Positions 1 to 7,830 are shown, counted from the first letter of the stretch. The stretch is 33,754 nucleotides of DNA from Caldilineales bacterium (GCA_025055015.1 JANWYQ010000105.1:1-33754); one strand, 5' to 3'. Numbers and translations are program-made. Notes: generated by a model not told the origin, from the letters alone.

Positions 1-186
1 CTGGGTCACGCGGGCGATCAGCTCGAGCACAGGCCGCGGGAGATAGCCGTAGATGGCCTGCGCGGCCTGGAGCATGGGGATGATGGCCCCGCGCTGACCG
101 CGGTAGCGGGCCACCACCTCGTCCATCAACGAGAGGTCAACAGCAGAGGGGGAGATCGTCTCTTGGGGGCCGAGCGCCGTGCTCAT
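1..186 (-). CDS. NuoE/HoxE-like 24 kDa [2Fe-2S] subunit, N-terminal fragment
   Basis: Translating the minus strand from the ATG at 186 gives 62 residues that run off the window edge. The segment RGAIIPMLQAAQAIYGYLP matches the N-terminal helical part of the thioredoxin-like NuoE/HoxE/HndA family, which carries a [2Fe-2S] cluster in NADH dehydrogenases and NAD-linked hydrogenases or formate dehydrogenases. The cluster cysteines lie beyond the edge and cannot be checked. AGGAG sits 8 bases upstream of the ATG and supports this start. Whether the partners are complex I or hydrogenase subunits cannot be seen. The family call is fairly secure; the complex is not. Confidence 0.72.
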   Translation of the reverse strand, partial: MSTALGPQETISPSAVDLSLMDEVVARYRGQRGAIIPMLQAAQAIYGYLPRPVLELIARVTQ

Positions 187-463
187 GGAAAATTCTCCTG
201 GCCGAAGCCTTAGCGGAGAGAAGGGAGAACCCGTCCTCATTATGGCCGGACCTCGCCCTCGTCGCCATGATGTAACTCATATTGCGCAAGCTGCTACCGG
301 CCTTCGCCCCAGGAAAGCTCCCCAGCTTGCGGTCCGTTGTCTGCGCTGACTTGGAGCACCGGAACCCCTGACAGGCCCTGTCAACAGCTCGCTGCGGAGT
401 TCGCATCCCCAGGTGCGACGATCCGCACCATCAGAAGGGCTCGCAGGCGCCGCCGACGCAAGA
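187..463. other. Intergenic region between divergent genes
   Basis: No gene was found here. The stretch separates the minus-strand NuoE-like gene from the plus-strand CoA-transferase. A TTGCGCAA palindrome lies near 278-285, and a CATAAT sequence on the minus strand near 237-242 could be a -10 box, but no convincing -35 partner was found. The plus-strand promoter is listed separately. Confidence 0.4.
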
Positions 464-491
464 TTGACAGCCGGCCGCCGGCGTATACAAT
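464..491 (+). promoter_or_regulatory. Sigma-70-type promoter for the CoA-transferase gene
   Basis: A consensus TTGACA (464-469) is followed after 16 bases by TACAAT (486-491), within a longer TATACAAT. The start codon at 531 leaves a leader of about 33 bases. Confidence 0.75.
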
Positions 492-530
492 GCCCAGAAC
501 GTGTGCCTTACCCTTCGTAGTGGAGCGCGT

Positions 531-1748
531 ATGCCCGATTTACATGGCCTTCGCGTTTTGGACCTCTCCCGCCTGCTGCCTGGCCCCTATTGCACCGCTT
601 TGCTGGCCGCGATGGGCGCCGACGTGATCAAGGTAGAAAGCCCCCTGATGGGCGATCCGGCGCGACTGGCGCCTCCCTTCGTGGAGGAACAGAGCGCGCT
701 CTTCGTCGCCGTGAACCGCGGCAAGCGCAGCGTGGCGGTGAACTACCGTCGCGCCGAGGGCCGCGACATCGTGCATCGCCTGGTGCTGGTCAGCGACGTG
801 TTCGTGGAGGCGTTTAAGCCGGGCCAGGCTGCGCGGCTGGGGCTGGATTTCGCCACCCTGTCGGCTCTGAACCCGCGGCTGATCTACTGCTCCCTGTCCG
901 GCTATGGGCAATCGGGCCCCTACGCCCAGCGCGCCGGCCACGACGCCACCTTCTTGGCCCTAGCGGGCGCGCTGGACCTGCTGCGCGACGGCGAGGGGGA
1001 GCCGCGGCTGCCCGGCTTCCAGCTGGCCGACGTGGCCGGGGGCCTGTTCGCGGCCATCGCCATCCTGGCGGCCTTGCACGAGCGCTCGCTCACCGGCCGT
1101 GGCCAGTTCCTGGACGTGAGCCTGTGGGAGAGCGCCTTTAGCCTGCTCGCGCTGCAGGCGGTGGTGACGGCCGAGGCCGGCCCAACGGGTCGCCGGGCGC
1201 TGGCCAACCTGCAGGGCACGCTGCACACCTACAACGTCTATCGCACGGCGGACGGCCAGCACATGGCCCTGGCCGCGCTGGAGCCGGTGCTGTGGGCCGA
1301 CTTCTGCCGGGCCGTCGGGCGGGACGACCTCGCGCCCCACTACGTGCCCGGCGACGAGGCGCAGCGCCAGGCCCTGCTGCAGGAGGTGGCCGCCATCTTC
1401 GCCCAGCGCACCCGCGCCGAGTGGGAGGCCCTCCTGGCCGACCACGACGTGTGCTGCGAGCCGGTGCTGGCGCTGGAGGAAGCCATCGGCCCCTACCGAG
1501 CGCGCCTGGGCCGGCCGCCCCTGCCTACGGGCTGTCCCTGGCCCGTGGGGCTAGGAGACTGGTCCAGTCTTTCGGACTGGACCAGTCTGCGCGCCCCGCG
1601 GCTCGGCCAGCACACCGCCGAGGTGCTCGCCGAGCTAGGCTTGAGCCCGGCCGACGTGGAGGCCCTGCGCCAGGACAAGGTGGTGGCCACGGCCGAAGAG
1701 GCCTCGCCGCGACGGCTGCGAGGCCTGGAGGCCATCCACCACAGTTGA
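531..1748 (+). CDS. CaiB/BaiF (class III) CoA-transferase family protein
   Basis: The 405-residue protein has the typical length and order of family III CoA-transferases, which move CoA between acyl-CoA and a free carboxylate through an aspartyl-CoA intermediate. The N-terminal LPGPYCTALLAAMGADVIKVE is the family signature, and D167 in the LADVAGGLFA motif is the expected catalytic aspartate. The ATG at 531 is preferred over the in-frame ATG at 501 because TGGAG lies 5 bases upstream and the family start (M-x-x-L-x-G-L-x-V-L-D-L) fits. The substrate is unknown. About residues 343-353 (DWSSLSDWTSL) are encoded by a perfect DNA hairpin that looks like an inserted repeat. A second CaiB paralogue lies at 13568-14764. 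Confidence 0.9.
   Translation: MPDLHGLRVLDLSRLLPGPYCTALLAAMGADVIKVESPLMGDPARLAPPFVEEQSALFVAVNRGKRSVAVNYRRAEGRDIVHRLVLVSDVFVEAFKPGQAARLGLDFATLSALNPRLIYCSLSGYGQSGPYAQRAGHDATFLALAGALDLLRDGEGEPRLPGFQLADVAGGLFAAIAILAALHERSLTGRGQFLDVSLWESAFSLLALQAVVTAEAGPTGRRALANLQGTLHTYNVYRTADGQHMALAALEPVLWADFCRAVGRDDLAPHYVPGDEAQRQALLQEVAAIFAQRTRAEWEALLADHDVCCEPVLALEEAIGPYRARLGRPPLPTGCPWPVGLGDWSSLSDWTSLRAPRLGQHTAEVLAELGLSPADVEALRQDKVVATAEEASPRRLRGLEAIHHS
1557..1587. repeat. Palindromic repeat inside the CoA-transferase coding sequence
   Basis: GACTGGTCCAGTC (1557-1569) and its exact reverse complement (1575-1587) flank a TTTCG loop. Each 13-base arm is also a palindrome around its middle base, so the element can fold as one long hairpin or two short ones. 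It is read in frame as a duplicated DW(S/T)SL. The core resembles the hairpin at 5728-5760. Confidence 0.8.
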
Positions 1749-1773
1749 CACAGCTGCCGGGTTGCGCTACACT
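1745..1773 (+). promoter_or_regulatory. Sigma-70-type promoter for the small basic protein gene
   Basis: TTGACA (1745-1750) overlaps the stop codon of the CoA-transferase gene. After a 17-base spacer comes TACACT (1768-1773). The implied leader to the start at 1871 is about 90 bases. Confidence 0.65.
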
Positions 1774-1870
1774 GCGGCGCCAGAAATCCCATTCCCGGTG
1801 ATCCTGCTGGCGTCAGCCGGCCACGCGTCGGTGGCTCGCGGCCGGCTGCGCCCCTGGAAAGGAGATCGAG

Positions 1871-2035
1871 ATGGCCATCGAGCGTCAGAAGGAGCTCCGG
1901 CGAAGACGCCATCGCCGCGCGAAGGTCAGGAAACTGCGCGCCCGCCTGGCCGCCACCACCGACCCCCGCCAGCGCGCGGCCATCATCCGCAAGATCCAGG
2001 TCGTCAACCCGTACGCTCCGGTTCCTGAGAAGTAG
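1871..2035 (+). CDS. Small basic protein, DUF6800-like
   Basis: This 54-residue frame starts with ATG at 1871, and AAAGGAG lies about 6 bases upstream. It has its own promoter at 1745-1773. The sequence begins MAIERQKELRRRRHRRAKVR and is very rich in Arg and Lys, with a predicted helical middle and a Pro-rich end (NPYAPVPEK). The ERxKELRRRRxRRxK start recalls the short DUF6800 proteins of Planctomycetes and Chloroflexota; this is from memory. The charge suggests nucleic-acid or ribosome contact, but no function is known. The strong ribosome site and promoter are the main evidence that the gene is real. Confidence 0.68.
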   Translation: MAIERQKELRRRRHRRAKVRKLRARLAATTDPRQRAAIIRKIQVVNPYAPVPEK

Positions 2036-2313
2036 CCCGAACACCTGCGTCGTCCCTCTTCGTCCTCGTCGGCCGTCGAGCACTTGGGAGAAGGTTTCCG
2101 AAAGGCTCGCTCCCCTCGTCTGCTCGGCGGCTTCGTCTATCTTTCCCCCACCCCCCGGTAGCGTTTGCCCGCCAATGGCCCGGATCGGCCTGCGCAGCCG
2201 TCCTGCGGCTCTCTTGGCGGCCGGTGCCCTTGGTGGTTGCGCAACCCTCGGTTCAACTCTTGCGTATTGTGGTTGGCTGCGGTAGGTCAGTCGCGGAGGA
2301 AGGAGGTGCTATT

Positions 2314-3216
2314 ATGTCTGTGGATGCAACCAAGGTGGCCCACAACCGATTTGGCCTGTGGACCAGCAGCCTGTTGCTGGTGCTGGGCTTGGTGGGGCTC
2401 ACCGCCCTGTTCTACTTCCTGGCCGTGGAGTTCCCCGCCCAGCTCACCGGCCTGCTGCTGGTGGCGGCGGGGTTGGTGCTCGCCCTGGTGCCTGCGCTGC
2501 TCTGGCTGGCCTTTTTCTACCTGCAGGACCGGTTCGAGCCGGAGCCCAAGCACCACGTGTTGGGTGTGTTCGTCCTCGGCGGCCTCCTGGCCGCTGCCGT
2601 TGGACAGCCCGTGGTGCGGGAGCTGTTCCGCGTCCAGGACTGGATGACCCAGGCCTGGTGGGTGAACCTGCTGGCCTCGGTGTTGATCGTCGGCTTCGTG
2701 CAGGAGTTCCTAAAGCTGGCGGCCGTGCGCTTCTCCATCTACCACAGCAGCGAGTTCGACGAGCGGGTGGACGGGGTGATCTACGGCGTGGCGGCCGGCC
2801 TGGGCTACGCCACGGTGCTCAACTTCGGCTACGTGCTGGACCACGGCGGCGTGGACCTGGGGGTCGGTAGCATGGTGGTGGTGGTGAACGCGCTGGCCCA
2901 TGCCAGCTTCGCCGGCATCACCGGCTACTTCCTGGGCCAGGCCAAGTTCGAGACCACGCCAGCCTACTGGCTGCCCCTCGGCCTGACCATTGCCGCCGCG
3001 CTGAACGGGCTGTTCTTCTTCCTGGAGGACCTGGTGACGCAACAGGGCATGCGCTTCACGCCGCAATACGGCGTGGTGCTGGCTGCGGCCTTTGCGCTGG
3101 GCATCCTCACCGTCGTCTTCTTCCTGATCCGTCGGGCTAACGCCGAGACCCTGGCCATCGCCCGCTACCGGGAGCAACAGCAGGCCGCGGTCGCCGGCGC
3201 AGCGTCGGAGGTGTGA
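2314..3216 (+). CDS. PrsW-family intramembrane protease homologue, probably inactive or altered
   Basis: A 300-residue polytopic membrane protein with about eight hydrophobic segments. The order of motifs is that of PrsW/YpdC glutamic-type intramembrane proteases: QEFLKLAAVRFS (from residue 130), FDERVDGVIYGVAAGLGYATVLN (ending N170) and AHASFAGITGYFLGQAKF (H196). In active members the first motif is EExxK, the second ends in EN, and a late HG-like His is present. Here these are Q130-E, L169-N and ALNG, so key acidic and His positions are replaced. GGAGG lies 8 bases before the ATG at 2314. It forms an operon with the next two genes and may sense membrane state or control a partner protein. 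The family call is good; catalysis is doubtful. Confidence 0.8.
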   Translation: MSVDATKVAHNRFGLWTSSLLLVLGLVGLTALFYFLAVEFPAQLTGLLLVAAGLVLALVPALLWLAFFYLQDRFEPEPKHHVLGVFVLGGLLAAAVGQPVVRELFRVQDWMTQAWWVNLLASVLIVGFVQEFLKLAAVRFSIYHSSEFDERVDGVIYGVAAGLGYATVLNFGYVLDHGGVDLGVGSMVVVVNALAHASFAGITGYFLGQAKFETTPAYWLPLGLTIAAALNGLFFFLEDLVTQQGMRFTPQYGVVLAAAFALGILTVVFFLIRRANAETLAIARYREQQQAAVAGAASEV

Positions 3217-3217
3217 C

Positions 3218-3889
3218 ATGGAACAGGACGCAACTGCGCTGCAGAGGCTGACCCAGCCCACCCTGGACTACCGGGCGCTCACGCCGCCCACCCCGCGCGC
3301 CGAGCGCCTGGCCGTGCTGTGGACGTTGCTCACCCTGGCCCTGGCCCTCTTCCTGGGCTGGGCGCTGATGCTGGCGGTCAACAGCCGCACGGCCACCTTC
3401 AGCGACCCCCAGCTCAGCCTACAGTATCCGGCGGGCTGGGCAGCAGGCACCGACGACGAGGGCAACGCAGTGTTCCGCAACCTGGGCTCCGAGTCGCTGC
3501 GCTTCCACGAGCGGATCACCGTGATCCACGCCGAGGCGCCCAGCAGCGGCCTGCCCGCGGCCTCCCCTCTGGCCGAGGCTGCCACCGCCTGGACCCTGAG
3601 CCGGTCGCAGGCGCTGTCCTCCTTCCGCAACCTGGCCACGGTGGACGGCCTAACGGTGGCCGACCAGCCGGCCATCCGGGTGGACTACGCCTACGTGGCC
3701 GATCCGACCGCTGCCCTCGGGCGGCCGGGCGTGCCCGTGGTGGTGCGGGGCAGCGACTACCTCTTCCTGGTGGGCAACCAGATGCACGTGATCTCCGGCC
3801 AGGCCACCGAGGCCGACTGGAGCGCGTTTGAGAAAACGCTGGCGAAGGTGGTGGCCAGCGTGCGTCTGAACCCAGCCCCAGCGCCCTGA
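3218..3889 (+). CDS. Membrane-anchored hypothetical protein with an exported beta domain
   Basis: The 223-residue protein has a roughly 30-residue cytoplasmic start, one transmembrane helix (about residues 31-53, LAVLWTLLTLALALFLGWAL) and an exported domain beginning with the phrase TFSDPQLSLQYPAGW. That phrase is common in bacterial PsbP/DcrB-like lipoproteins and anchored proteins. The start is one base after the PrsW-like stop, and GGAGG lies in the end of the upstream gene, so the two are probably translated together. No catalytic motif is visible. It may be a substrate or regulator of the neighbouring protease, but that is only inferred from position. Confidence 0.6.
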   Translation: MEQDATALQRLTQPTLDYRALTPPTPRAERLAVLWTLLTLALALFLGWALMLAVNSRTATFSDPQLSLQYPAGWAAGTDDEGNAVFRNLGSESLRFHERITVIHAEAPSSGLPAASPLAEAATAWTLSRSQALSSFRNLATVDGLTVADQPAIRVDYAYVADPTAALGRPGVPVVVRGSDYLFLVGNQMHVISGQATEADWSAFEKTLAKVVASVRLNPAPAP

Positions 3890-3903
3890 AGGAGAAGGCA
3901 ACC

Positions 3904-5724
3904 ATGCGCACTCGAACACTTCGCTGGACCTGGCTTGCTGGGTTGGCGGTGGTGGGGCTGTTGGCTGTCATGGCGGCGACCGCGCCGGCGCGCGCGGTGT
4001 CGCGCGACGCGCTGAACCGCGCGCTGCTGGCCACGGTGCGGGTGGCCGTGCCCGTGGAGGGCAAGCGAGACACCTACAGCACCGGCTCCGGCACCATTCT
4101 CAGCCGCGACGGCTACGTGCTGACCAACTTCCACGTGATGGGCGACATCGAGCGCAACAAGCTCTACAACCGCAAGGGCGCGGCCTTCATCGCCATCAAC
4201 CCCACGAACCTGAAAGGCGCGCCCACCTGGATCTACGTGGCGGAGATGGTCAAGGGGGACCCTAAGCTCGACCTGGCTCTGCTCAAGATCACGGGCTACA
4301 TGAACAGCGACGACCCCCTGCCCGCCAGCCTGCCTCTCACCGCCATCGAGCTGGGCAACTCCGACGACCTTGCCATCGGCGACGAGCTGAGCGTGATCGG
4401 CTTTCCCGGGCTGGGCGGCGACACGGTGACCTTCACCCAGGGCAAGGTGTCCGGCTTCCTGGACGAGGACGGCAACGGCGTCTTCGAGTGGATCAAGACC
4501 GACGCGGAGGTGAACCACGGCAACTCGGGAGGTCTGGCCATTGACGAGAACGGCAAGATGGTCGGCGTGCCCACGGCAGGCTACTCGGACACCCAGTCCA
4601 TCGGCAAGATCAGCCTGGTGCGACCCATCAACCTGGCGTTGCCCCTGATCCGGGCCGGGGTGGCCACTGCCCAGGGCCCGGCGCCCTCCGCGGCCTGCGC
4701 CGTGGAGAAGCACCCGGACGGCGCGGTGATCACCAAGGTGGTGTTCGCCGAGGCCGTGGACCGCAACGGCAACCCCCAGGGCGAGGCCGCCAGCTTCGAC
4801 AGCGGCATTGACGAGGTGTACGCGGTCTTCGACTTCAGCCGCTTCCGCAACGGCCGCGAGTTCCGGTTCAGCTGGTACCTGGACGACGAGCAGGTGGTGG
4901 ACGAGACGGTCAAGTGGAACGGCGGCGCCAGCGGCCGCGACTGGGTCAACGTGTTCAGCGACGAGGGCTTGCCCGACGGCGTCTACCGCCTGGAGCTGCG
5001 CTACGACAAGAAGCTGCTGGCCTGCGGCAGCTTCTCGGTGGGCGAGACGGCCAGCGCTTCGCCGGTGTTCGGTCCCATCACGTTTGCGGCGGGCCAGCGC
5101 AACGACCAGCCGGTGGACCCCGGCACCCAGTTCCCCAGCGGCATCAGGGAGGTCTTCGCCTTCTTCGACTACGAGGGGATGGCCGACGGCGTGTCGTGGC
5201 GCCAGGTTTGGTATGTGGACGGCGAGGTGGGGCTGGACTCCGAGGACACGTGGGACGGCGGCGAGGCGGGCAGCTACTGGATCAGCGTCTACACCAAGAA
5301 CGGCCTGCCCGACGGCCAATACCTGCTGGAGCTCTACGTGGAAGGCGAGCTAGTGCAGAGCGGGGAGTTCGCCATCGGCGGCGGCGGTGAACGGGCGCCG
5401 AGCCAGGACGAGGTGGAGGTGGTGGGCGTGGTGGTGGACGCCAACCGCCGCACCCGGCCTATCGCCGACGCCACCATCGTCTTCCTGAAGCCGGGCGTGA
5501 AGCTAGACCAGTGGCTGCGCAACCAGCGGGAGGCGGACATCTACACCGGCGCGGTGACCGACAAGGACGGGTGGTTCCAGCTGCCTGATCCGCTGCAGCG
5601 GGGGCAGACCTACCCGGTGATCGTGGTCGCCGACGGCTACAAGCCCGTCGCCGAGCCCAACTTCACCGTGCCCAAGGACGCGCCCGACCCCTACGAGCTA
5701 ACCATCACGCTGGTTCGCAAGTGA
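3904..5724 (+). CDS. Exported trypsin-like (HtrA/DegP-type) serine protease with beta-domain tail
   Basis: The 606-residue protein has a signal peptide (about residues 1-32, cleavage near ARA-VS). A trypsin-like domain follows with the triad H77 (TNFHVM), D123 (DLALLKI) and S208 (GNSGG), so it looks active. No PDZ domain is seen. Two related modules of about 95 residues follow (near 262-380 and 390-495), sharing the pattern I(D/R)EV(Y/F)AxFD(F/Y), then W-Y-(L/V)-D, then GLPDGxYxLEL. A final carboxypeptidase-regulatory-like fold (about 503-606) contains GVVVDANRRTRPIADATIVF. AAGGAG precedes the ATG by about 10 bases. It is the last gene of a three-gene operon with the PrsW-like protein, which suggests envelope quality control or signalling. 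Confidence 0.87.
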   Translation: MRTRTLRWTWLAGLAVVGLLAVMAATAPARAVSRDALNRALLATVRVAVPVEGKRDTYSTGSGTILSRDGYVLTNFHVMGDIERNKLYNRKGAAFIAINPTNLKGAPTWIYVAEMVKGDPKLDLALLKITGYMNSDDPLPASLPLTAIELGNSDDLAIGDELSVIGFPGLGGDTVTFTQGKVSGFLDEDGNGVFEWIKTDAEVNHGNSGGLAIDENGKMVGVPTAGYSDTQSIGKISLVRPINLALPLIRAGVATAQGPAPSAACAVEKHPDGAVITKVVFAEAVDRNGNPQGEAASFDSGIDEVYAVFDFSRFRNGREFRFSWYLDDEQVVDETVKWNGGASGRDWVNVFSDEGLPDGVYRLELRYDKKLLACGSFSVGETASASPVFGPITFAAGQRNDQPVDPGTQFPSGIREVFAFFDYEGMADGVSWRQVWYVDGEVGLDSEDTWDGGEAGSYWISVYTKNGLPDGQYLLELYVEGELVQSGEFAIGGGGERAPSQDEVEVVGVVVDANRRTRPIADATIVFLKPGVKLDQWLRNQREADIYTGAVTDKDGWFQLPDPLQRGQTYPVIVVADGYKPVAEPNFTVPKDAPDPYELTITLVRK

Positions 5725-5727
5725 CGA

Positions 5728-5760
5728 AGGCTGGCCCAATCTTGGAGATTGGGCCAGCCT
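5728..5760. terminator. Perfect hairpin between convergent genes
   Basis: AGGCTGGCCCAATCT (5728-5742) pairs perfectly over 15 bases with 5746-5760 around a TGG loop. There is no T tract on either side. Its place between convergent stop codons suits a bidirectional terminator, but the CTGG(C/T)CCA core also links it to the in-gene repeat at 1557-1587. Confidence 0.65.
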
Positions 5761-5821
5761 AGCGCCAGTCGAGTGCTCGGCGCCTGGCCGTGGCAGCACA
5801 GCCGGGCGCCGTTGCTTTTGG

Positions 5822-6472
5822 TCAGGCGGCCGCTGGTTCCAACCGCGCTAGGCCGTGCTCGAACTTGGTGTGCGTGTCCGGCTGCAGGGGCCAGCGCGCG
5901 GTCAGCGCTTCGGCCAGGGCGGCTAGGTGCTCAGGCCGGCCGCCGGCCATCAGCTCCGCTTCCACCGCCAGCAGCGGCGGCTCGTTGCGGCTCACCAGCC
6001 ACACCCGGTCCAGGCTCAGCTCGACCGCAGGCCGCTCCTTCCCCCCATCGGCCCACAAGGTCCGCACGTGGCGCTCCTGCCAGAGCTCGAACAGCAGCGT
6101 CAACGGCCGGCCGTCGGCGATTGCCAGAGCCAGGCGCTGGGCCTCACCGGCAGGCCAGGCAGCGGGGTCGAAGGCATCGGCGTCGTCCGCCGGCAGCGCT
6201 ACCTCTACCTCCTCCCGCGTGTGCAGCGCAGCGTCGGCCGGCTGCGTGGACTTGAGGGTGATCAGGTAGCCCCCCTGGCCCGACCGCTCGCGCAGGCGGC
6301 ACACGTAGCCGCAGCCCAGGAAGCGCCGGTCGGCGGTGTCCAGGTAGCGGTCGTGGTCGCGCTTGACCTGGGGCGGGTCGGCCCGCAGGCCCGCCAGCGC
6401 GTCCACCCGCAACAGGGCCTGGAACGTCTCCTCGTCGGGCACGAGGTACTTCAGCTCGATCTCGGTGGGCAC
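5822..6472 (-). CDS. CYTH-domain (triphosphate tunnel) protein
   Basis: The 216-residue protein starts TEIELKYLV, the ExExK motif that defines CYTH/triphosphate tunnel metalloenzymes. Further family features are YLDTADRRFL, CRLRER, LITLKST, REEVEVAL, AVEAELM and the late DTHTKFEHGL. Members include inorganic triphosphatases, thiamine triphosphatases and class IV adenylate cyclases; bacterial proteins of this sort are most often triphosphatases. The start is GTG at 6472 (reading VPTEIELKY); no clear ribosome site is seen. A heptamer array begins nine bases upstream of the start and would lie in the leader. Confidence 0.85.
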   Translation of the reverse strand: MPTEIELKYLVPDEETFQALLRVDALAGLRADPPQVKRDHDRYLDTADRRFLGCGYVCRLRERSGQGGYLITLKSTQPADAALHTREEVEVALPADDADAFDPAAWPAGEAQRLALAIADGRPLTLLFELWQERHVRTLWADGGKERPAVELSLDRVWLVSRNEPPLLAVEAELMAGGRPEHLAALAEALTARWPLQPDTHTKFEHGLARLEPAAA

Positions 6473-6480
6473 TGCACGTC

Positions 6481-6550
6481 GGTGAGCGGTGAACGGTAAA
6501 CGGTGAACGGTAAACGGTGAACGGTAAACGGTGAACGGTGAACGGCTAAA
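6481..6550. repeat. Heptamer tandem array, unit GGTGAAC/GGTAAAC
   Basis: Nine uninterrupted 7-base units (6481-6543) alternate GGTGAAC and GGTAAAC, with a first variant GGTGAGC and a degenerate tenth unit. It fills the gap between the CYTH and cbiO genes. The reverse-complement units (GTTCACC, GCTCACC) also form the array at 15911-15954. Confidence 0.92.
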
Positions 6551-6581
6551 CCCGGCTAGGGGTTACGGGGTACCGGTGGCG

Positions 6582-7313
6582 CTACGGCGCCTCTAGGCCG
6601 TGGGCCTCCAGCAGGGCGGCGTCGGCCAGGATAGCGTCGGTGGGTCCGTCCGCCACCACCACGCCAGCGTCCAGCACGATGGTGCGCGGGAAGAGCTCCG
6701 CCACCAAGCGCATGTCGTGGGTGCTGACCAGCATGGTGGCGGGCAGGTCGCGCAGCAGGTTGATCAGGCCGCGGCGGCCGCGGGGGTCCAGGCCAGCGGT
6801 GGGCTCGTCCAGCACCAAGATGCTGGGGTCCATGGCCAGCACGGTGGCGATGGCCACCCGCTTGCGCTCGCCCACGCTGAGGTGGTGGGGCATGCGCGGG
6901 CCGAAGTCGGGGATGCCGACCATGGCCAGGGCGCGCGCGGCGCGACGGCGCACCTCGTCGGCGGGATAGCCCATGTGGAGTGGGCCGAAGGCCACGTCCT
7001 CGAACACCGAGGTGGAGAAGAGCTGGTCGTCGGGGTCCTGGAACACCAGGCCCACCCGCGCCCGAATGGTGGGCAGGTTCTTCTTCTCCACCGGCAGGCC
7101 GTCCACCCGCACGAAGCCGCGCTGTGGCTGCAGGATGCCGTTGAGGTGCAGCATCAGGGTGGACTTGCCGGCGCCGTTGGGCCCGACCAGGGCTACCTTC
7201 TCCCCTCGCTCCACGTGCAGGGTAACGCCGCGCAGGGCCTGGCGGCCGTCCGGGTAGGTGTAGTGCAGGTCGTGGACGTGCAGAACCGGTTCGTGGCCGT
7301 TGAACGCGGTCAT
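6582..7313 (-). CDS. cbiO: Cobalt/nickel ECF transporter ATPase CbiO
   Basis: A 243-residue ABC ATPase with Walker A GPNGAGKST (44-52), Q-loop FQDPDDQLF (91-99), signature LSVGER (145-150), Walker B ILVLDE (165-170) and the switch His in STHD. The FQDPDDQLFSTSVFEDVAFGP segment is typical of energy-coupling factor ATPases of the CbiO/NikO type, which power metal import through CbiQ and CbiM. The ATG overlaps the spoVS stop as ATGA, so the two are probably translationally coupled. It is the last gene of the fur-cbiM-cbiQ-spoVS-cbiO run. Only one ATPase is present, so it should act as a homodimer. Confidence 0.93.
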   Translation of the reverse strand: MTAFNGHEPVLHVHDLHYTYPDGRQALRGVTLHVERGEKVALVGPNGAGKSTLMLHLNGILQPQRGFVRVDGLPVEKKNLPTIRARVGLVFQDPDDQLFSTSVFEDVAFGPLHMGYPADEVRRRAARALAMVGIPDFGPRMPHHLSVGERKRVAIATVLAMDPSILVLDEPTAGLDPRGRRGLINLLRDLPATMLVSTHDMRLVAELFPRTIVLDAGVVVADGPTDAILADAALLEAHGLEAP

Positions 7314-7588
7314 GGCGAAAGCTGGGCCGGCCGAGGGCGTACCTGGATGACAATCGCAGTGCGTTGGTTGCCGTCAATGACGATGTCCTCCATGTTAGGC
7401 ACCATGACCAGGTCAATGCCGTCGAGCTCCAGGTACTTGCGCGCGATGGCGATGGCTTTTACGGCTTGGTTCACGGCGTCGGGGCCCACGGCGATGATCT
7501 CGGCGTGCGCGTGGTCTCGAACCATCCCGGAGATAGCTCCGGCGACGCTCTGGGGACGGGACGTAGCTGACACTTTGATGAGCGGCAT
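7310..7588 (-). CDS. SpoVS family (stage V sporulation protein S-like) protein
   Basis: A 92-residue protein with the full SpoVS pattern: LIKVSATSRPQSVAGAISG, then EIIAVGPDAVNQAVKAIAIAR, then IDGNQRTAIVIQVRP. SpoVS is an Alba-like small nucleic-acid-binding fold, known in Bacillus sporulation but widespread in non-sporulating bacteria. The ATG at 7588 is supported by AGGGAG upstream. The stop overlaps the cbiO start by four bases. Its presence inside a metal-uptake operon is unusual; the role there is unknown. Confidence 0.9.
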   Translation of the reverse strand: MPLIKVSATSRPQSVAGAISGMVRDHAHAEIIAVGPDAVNQAVKAIAIARKYLELDGIDLVMVPNMEDIVIDGNQRTAIVIQVRPRPAQLSP

Positions 7589-7830
7589 GGGGGAACTCCC
7601 TGCGGGCGGAACGGGCAAGCTACCCACGGGTTGGGCGCTGCGTTGCCACCCAGGCCTCGCCGGGCCTGGCCGACAGCCGCTCAACGTCCCCAACGCGGCA
7701 GACACGCGTTGCATTCTCCCGCTTCCTCGGAAACTAAAAACTGCGCCGAACCTGCGCAGACTTTCACAGCGATTGACGAGCCTTCTCCGCCCGACAAAGG
7801 TCCGACAGCCCTGCTTTCGTGGTGCGCATT
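7589..7830. other. 242-base gap inside the metal operon, with a small hairpin
   Basis: No gene is seen between cbiQ and spoVS. CCAGGCC (7650-7656) pairs with GGCCTGG (7663-7669) around a six-base loop, which may be an attenuator or processing site ahead of spoVS-cbiO. No clear promoter was found on the minus strand. Confidence 0.4.

Noticed and set aside
511-523. 13 bases (CCCTTCGTAGTGG) shared with 14834-14846 next to the REP-like element
   Set aside because: A match of this length is expected by chance several times in a window of this size; the rest of the element is absent near 511.
1762-2028. 88-codon frame in another phase over the small basic protein
   Set aside because: The frame with ATG at 1871 has the ribosome site and promoter, and a composition typical of a real small protein.
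3757-5319. Long minus-strand open frame (520 codons) opposite the exported protease
   Set aside because: It is antisense to a gene with a signal peptide and a full catalytic triad. The translated sequence is His/Val/Gly-rich low complexity, typical of shadow frames in GC-rich DNA.
6481-6550. Tandem array considered as a CRISPR array
   Set aside because: Units are 7 bases with no spacers, and no cas gene is present. The same holds for the other arrays in the window.
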